A stretch of DNA of 15,579 nucleotides, taken from positions 1-15,579 of the forward strand of contig SMWY01000011.1 of NCBI GenBank assembly GCA_004356555.1, in the 5' to 3' direction. The position numbers and the translations under genes are program-made. Below are positions 15,318 to 15,579 of the stretch, piece after piece. The notes under the pieces are model-generated. The model saw only the letters and a program-made list of their open reading frames with translations, had not been told where the DNA came from and searched no databases. Numbering within the stretch: the stretch's first letter is position 1; every line of letters begins with the position of its first letter. Source of the DNA: Candidatus Dadabacteria bacterium (GTDB taxonomy: Bacteria; Desulfobacterota_D; UBA1144; Nemesobacterales; UBA2774).

Positions 15318-15579
15318 TCAACCAATTACGTTAGCTTTGCTCTTGATACTTATAAGCTTAGTGTCCAAATAGGTGTCCATAGTATTGAAATTCAGCGTTT
15401 CAACTGCACGTCTTTTGTGTTCCGGTGTAGGGTGAGAATACCTCTTAGTCATAGCGATACTCTTATGCCCTAATAGTTCCGAAACTGTTGTTATATCGAC
15501 ACCCTTCATAACTAAGTTACTCGCGAATGTATGTCTCAGATCATGGAAGGTGAACCGCTTTACACCAGACCTTCTAACT
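15318..15579 (-). CDS. Tyrosine recombinase/integrase, partial (C-terminal 86 residues)
   Basis: Phage-type integrases cut and rejoin DNA at attachment sites. Only the C-terminal part of the catalytic domain is present; the gene runs off the right edge. The visible frame contains RFTFHDLRHTFASNL, with the HxxR catalytic pair, then VSELLGHKSIAMTKRYSH, with the catalytic His of LLGH and the Tyr nucleophile in RYSH. A tail of about 45 residues after the Tyr ends at the TGA at 15318-15320. The core triad residues in view are intact, so there is no sign of decay here. The stop lies 13 bp before the 5' end of tRNA-Leu on the same strand, which points to a mobile element or genomic island extending to the right. 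XerC/XerD is less likely, given the long tail after the Tyr and the tRNA-side location. Confidence 0.88.
   Translation of the reverse strand, partial: VRRSGVKRFTFHDLRHTFASNLVMKGVDITTVSELLGHKSIAMTKRYSHPTPEHKRRAVETLNFNTMDTYLDTKLISIKSKANVIG

Noticed and set aside
1..15579. CRISPR arrays, insertion sequences, rRNA and toxin-antitoxin pairs.
   Set aside because: No regularly spaced repeats, transposase motifs, rRNA blocks or paired small genes were seen on either strand.

Overview
The window is an AT-rich stretch of a bacterial chromosome with eleven protein genes and one tRNA gene. It is cut through a gene at both ends. A signal-peptide-bearing haem/iron permease, a Fur-type operator, an IspB-like prenyl synthase and a class I fructose-bisphosphatase suggest a Gram-negative organism with quinone-based respiration. 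An uncultured lineage such as Candidatus Dadabacteria or a deltaproteobacterium-like group would fit, but nothing here fixes the taxon.

Layout: (1) 1-539, minus strand: 5' part of queC (queuosine biosynthesis). (2) 607-2805, minus strand: a cytochrome c/FTR1 iron permease behind a near-consensus Fur box and a -10 box. It has a strong ribosome binding site but no ATG, GTG or TTG in front of its signal peptide. (3) 3025-8806, plus strand: mutA-mutB-meaB-rimI, i.e. both subunits of adenosylcobalamin-dependent methylmalonyl-CoA mutase, their GTPase chaperone, and a ribosomal-protein N-acetyltransferase. (4) 8815-9798, minus strand: long-chain polyprenyl diphosphate synthase, convergent with rimI. 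(5) 9917-14644, plus strand: sbcC (no sbcD beside it), cvpA and fbp. (6) 14856-15059, plus strand: a very acidic 67-residue protein built from short Asp/Trp repeats. (7) 15218-15304, minus strand: tRNA-Leu(UAA). (8) 15318-15579, minus strand: C-terminal part of a tyrosine recombinase ending 13 bp before the tRNA 5' end, which marks the probable edge of a mobile element running off the right side.

The core is ordinary metabolism: methylmalonyl-CoA/succinyl-CoA interconversion, gluconeogenesis, isoprenoid side chains, iron uptake and tRNA modification. Most genes lack a Shine-Dalgarno sequence, and several first genes have a -10-like hexamer 7-10 nt before the start codon, which hints at leaderless mRNAs. 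I do not see a complete new multi-gene system. The most unusual items are the permease with a non-canonical start, the hyperacidic repeat protein, and the recombinase on the 5' side of a tRNA gene.
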